From contig NZ_AMZN01000055.1 in the NCBI RefSeq assembly GCF_000331535.1, forward strand, positions 62,001 through 126,000: a stretch of DNA of 64,000 nucleotides, written 5' to 3'. Shown here piece after piece: positions 63,755 to 64,000 of this stretch (position 1 is its first letter; each line of letters starts with the position of its first letter). Made by a program: the position numbers and the translations under genes. The notes beneath the pieces were generated by a model. The model searched no databases. It was not told where the DNA came from and saw only the letters and a list, made by a program, of their open reading frames with translations. The stretch is from Fulvivirga imtechensis AK7 (lineage in GTDB: Bacteria > Bacteroidota > Bacteroidia > Cytophagales > Cyclobacteriaceae).

Positions 63755-64000
63755 GAAACGAATACTTATTGTAGATGATTCTTTTGATATGCTGGAAGTA
63801 CTGCAAAGGCAGTTGAATGCACTGAACTATGTCACCTTTCAATCATCTAATGTCAATGATGCTATCGATATACTGGAGCACTCCGATGTAGACCTTCTTA
63901 TTACTGACCTGCAAATGCCGGTACAAAACGGCATGGAGTTAGTGAAGTACACCGCTCGTCATTTTCCGAATATTCCGGTGCTTGTGATCACGGGATATCC
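63747..64000 (+). CDS. Response regulator, receiver domain (3' truncated by window)
   Basis: From ATG 63747: [20 protein letters not shown], then DVDLLITDLQMPVQNGMELV with phospho-acceptor Asp in ITDLQMP, and VLVITGYP at the window end. The frame is open to base 64000. With an NtrB-like kinase the full protein may be an NtrC-type activator, but the output domain lies outside the window. Confidence 0.88.
   Translation, partial: MNKKRILIVDDSFDMLEVLQRQLNALNYVTFQSSNVNDAIDILEHSDVDLLITDLQMPVQNGMELVKYTARHFPNIPVLVITGY

Overview
The window looks like chromosomal DNA from a Bacteroidota bacterium, most likely a free-living gliding Cytophagales (Fulvivirga/Marivirga-like). The taxonomic name is an inference. 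The support is: secreted proteins with Por/T9SS-type C-terminal sorting domains, a GH97 glucosidase, LytS/LytTR two-component genes, WbqC and DUF4153 proteins, very large FtsX-type ABC permeases, a tRNA without encoded CCA, and promoters of the Bacteroidota TTG-N19-TAnnTTTG type in front of tRNA-Ser and one ATPase gene.

Layout. 0-21.4 kb is mostly housekeeping: the end of a secreted esterase-like protein, a Tet-family MFS pump, threonine aldolase, an EamA exporter, RarA, a LytS/LytR pair, a VWA membrane protein, a TPR lipoprotein, a DUF4143 ATPase, ClpC, the YciO/TsaC-like and WbqC pair, and an mltG-thioesterase-BrkB-DUF4153 cluster. 21.5-38.5 kb is accessory. An intact tRNA-Ser(UGA) is followed by a RadC-like gene behind a 169-bp nested palindrome, two unknown genes, an AbiE toxin-antitoxin pair with a frameshifted toxin, an HNH nuclease and scrambled primase remnants. 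A 49/50-bp copy of the tRNA 3' end plus its terminator closes that block at 26.9 kb. A second repeat of about 98 bp, also ending in the tRNA-Ser 3' sequence, lies at 21.7 and 36.4 kb and brackets a two-component system, an RND tripartite efflux pump and all of the above. A GHKL ATPase plus DUF4325 (STAS-like) pair follows, flanked by 16-bp direct repeats. I read this as repeated insertion at one tRNA gene with later decay; no integrase gene is left in view.

38.5-54.5 kb carries DinB, GH97 and a second secreted esterase with PKD and sorting domains; a VOC protein; and a Crp-DoxX-FMN reductase group. It continues with a redox/metalloid-looking cluster (small secreted Cys protein, DUF4405-like membrane protein, flavoprotein with 13 cysteines in its tail, MFS transporter, SigZ-like sigma factor with a Cys tail) and an FtsX-type permease. 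54.8-64 kb has a 1,315-residue cadherin-like sorted surface protein with a recent 300-bp internal duplication, a Fic protein with an operator-like TTAATTAAG array, and a nitrosative-stress cluster (Rrf2 regulator, Ric/ScdA, zinc-ribbon peptide, hemerythrin, each of the first two preceded by a GGACA-N4-TnTCC-type palindrome). The window ends in a histidine kinase and the start of its response regulator.

A MITE-like element with 21-bp terminal inverted repeats occurs at 12.8, 27.2 and 60.2 kb, with a lone end at 49.6 kb. The most interesting regulatory material is the paired operators in front of the RND pump genes, the Rrf2/Ric operators, and the repeat array in front of fic.
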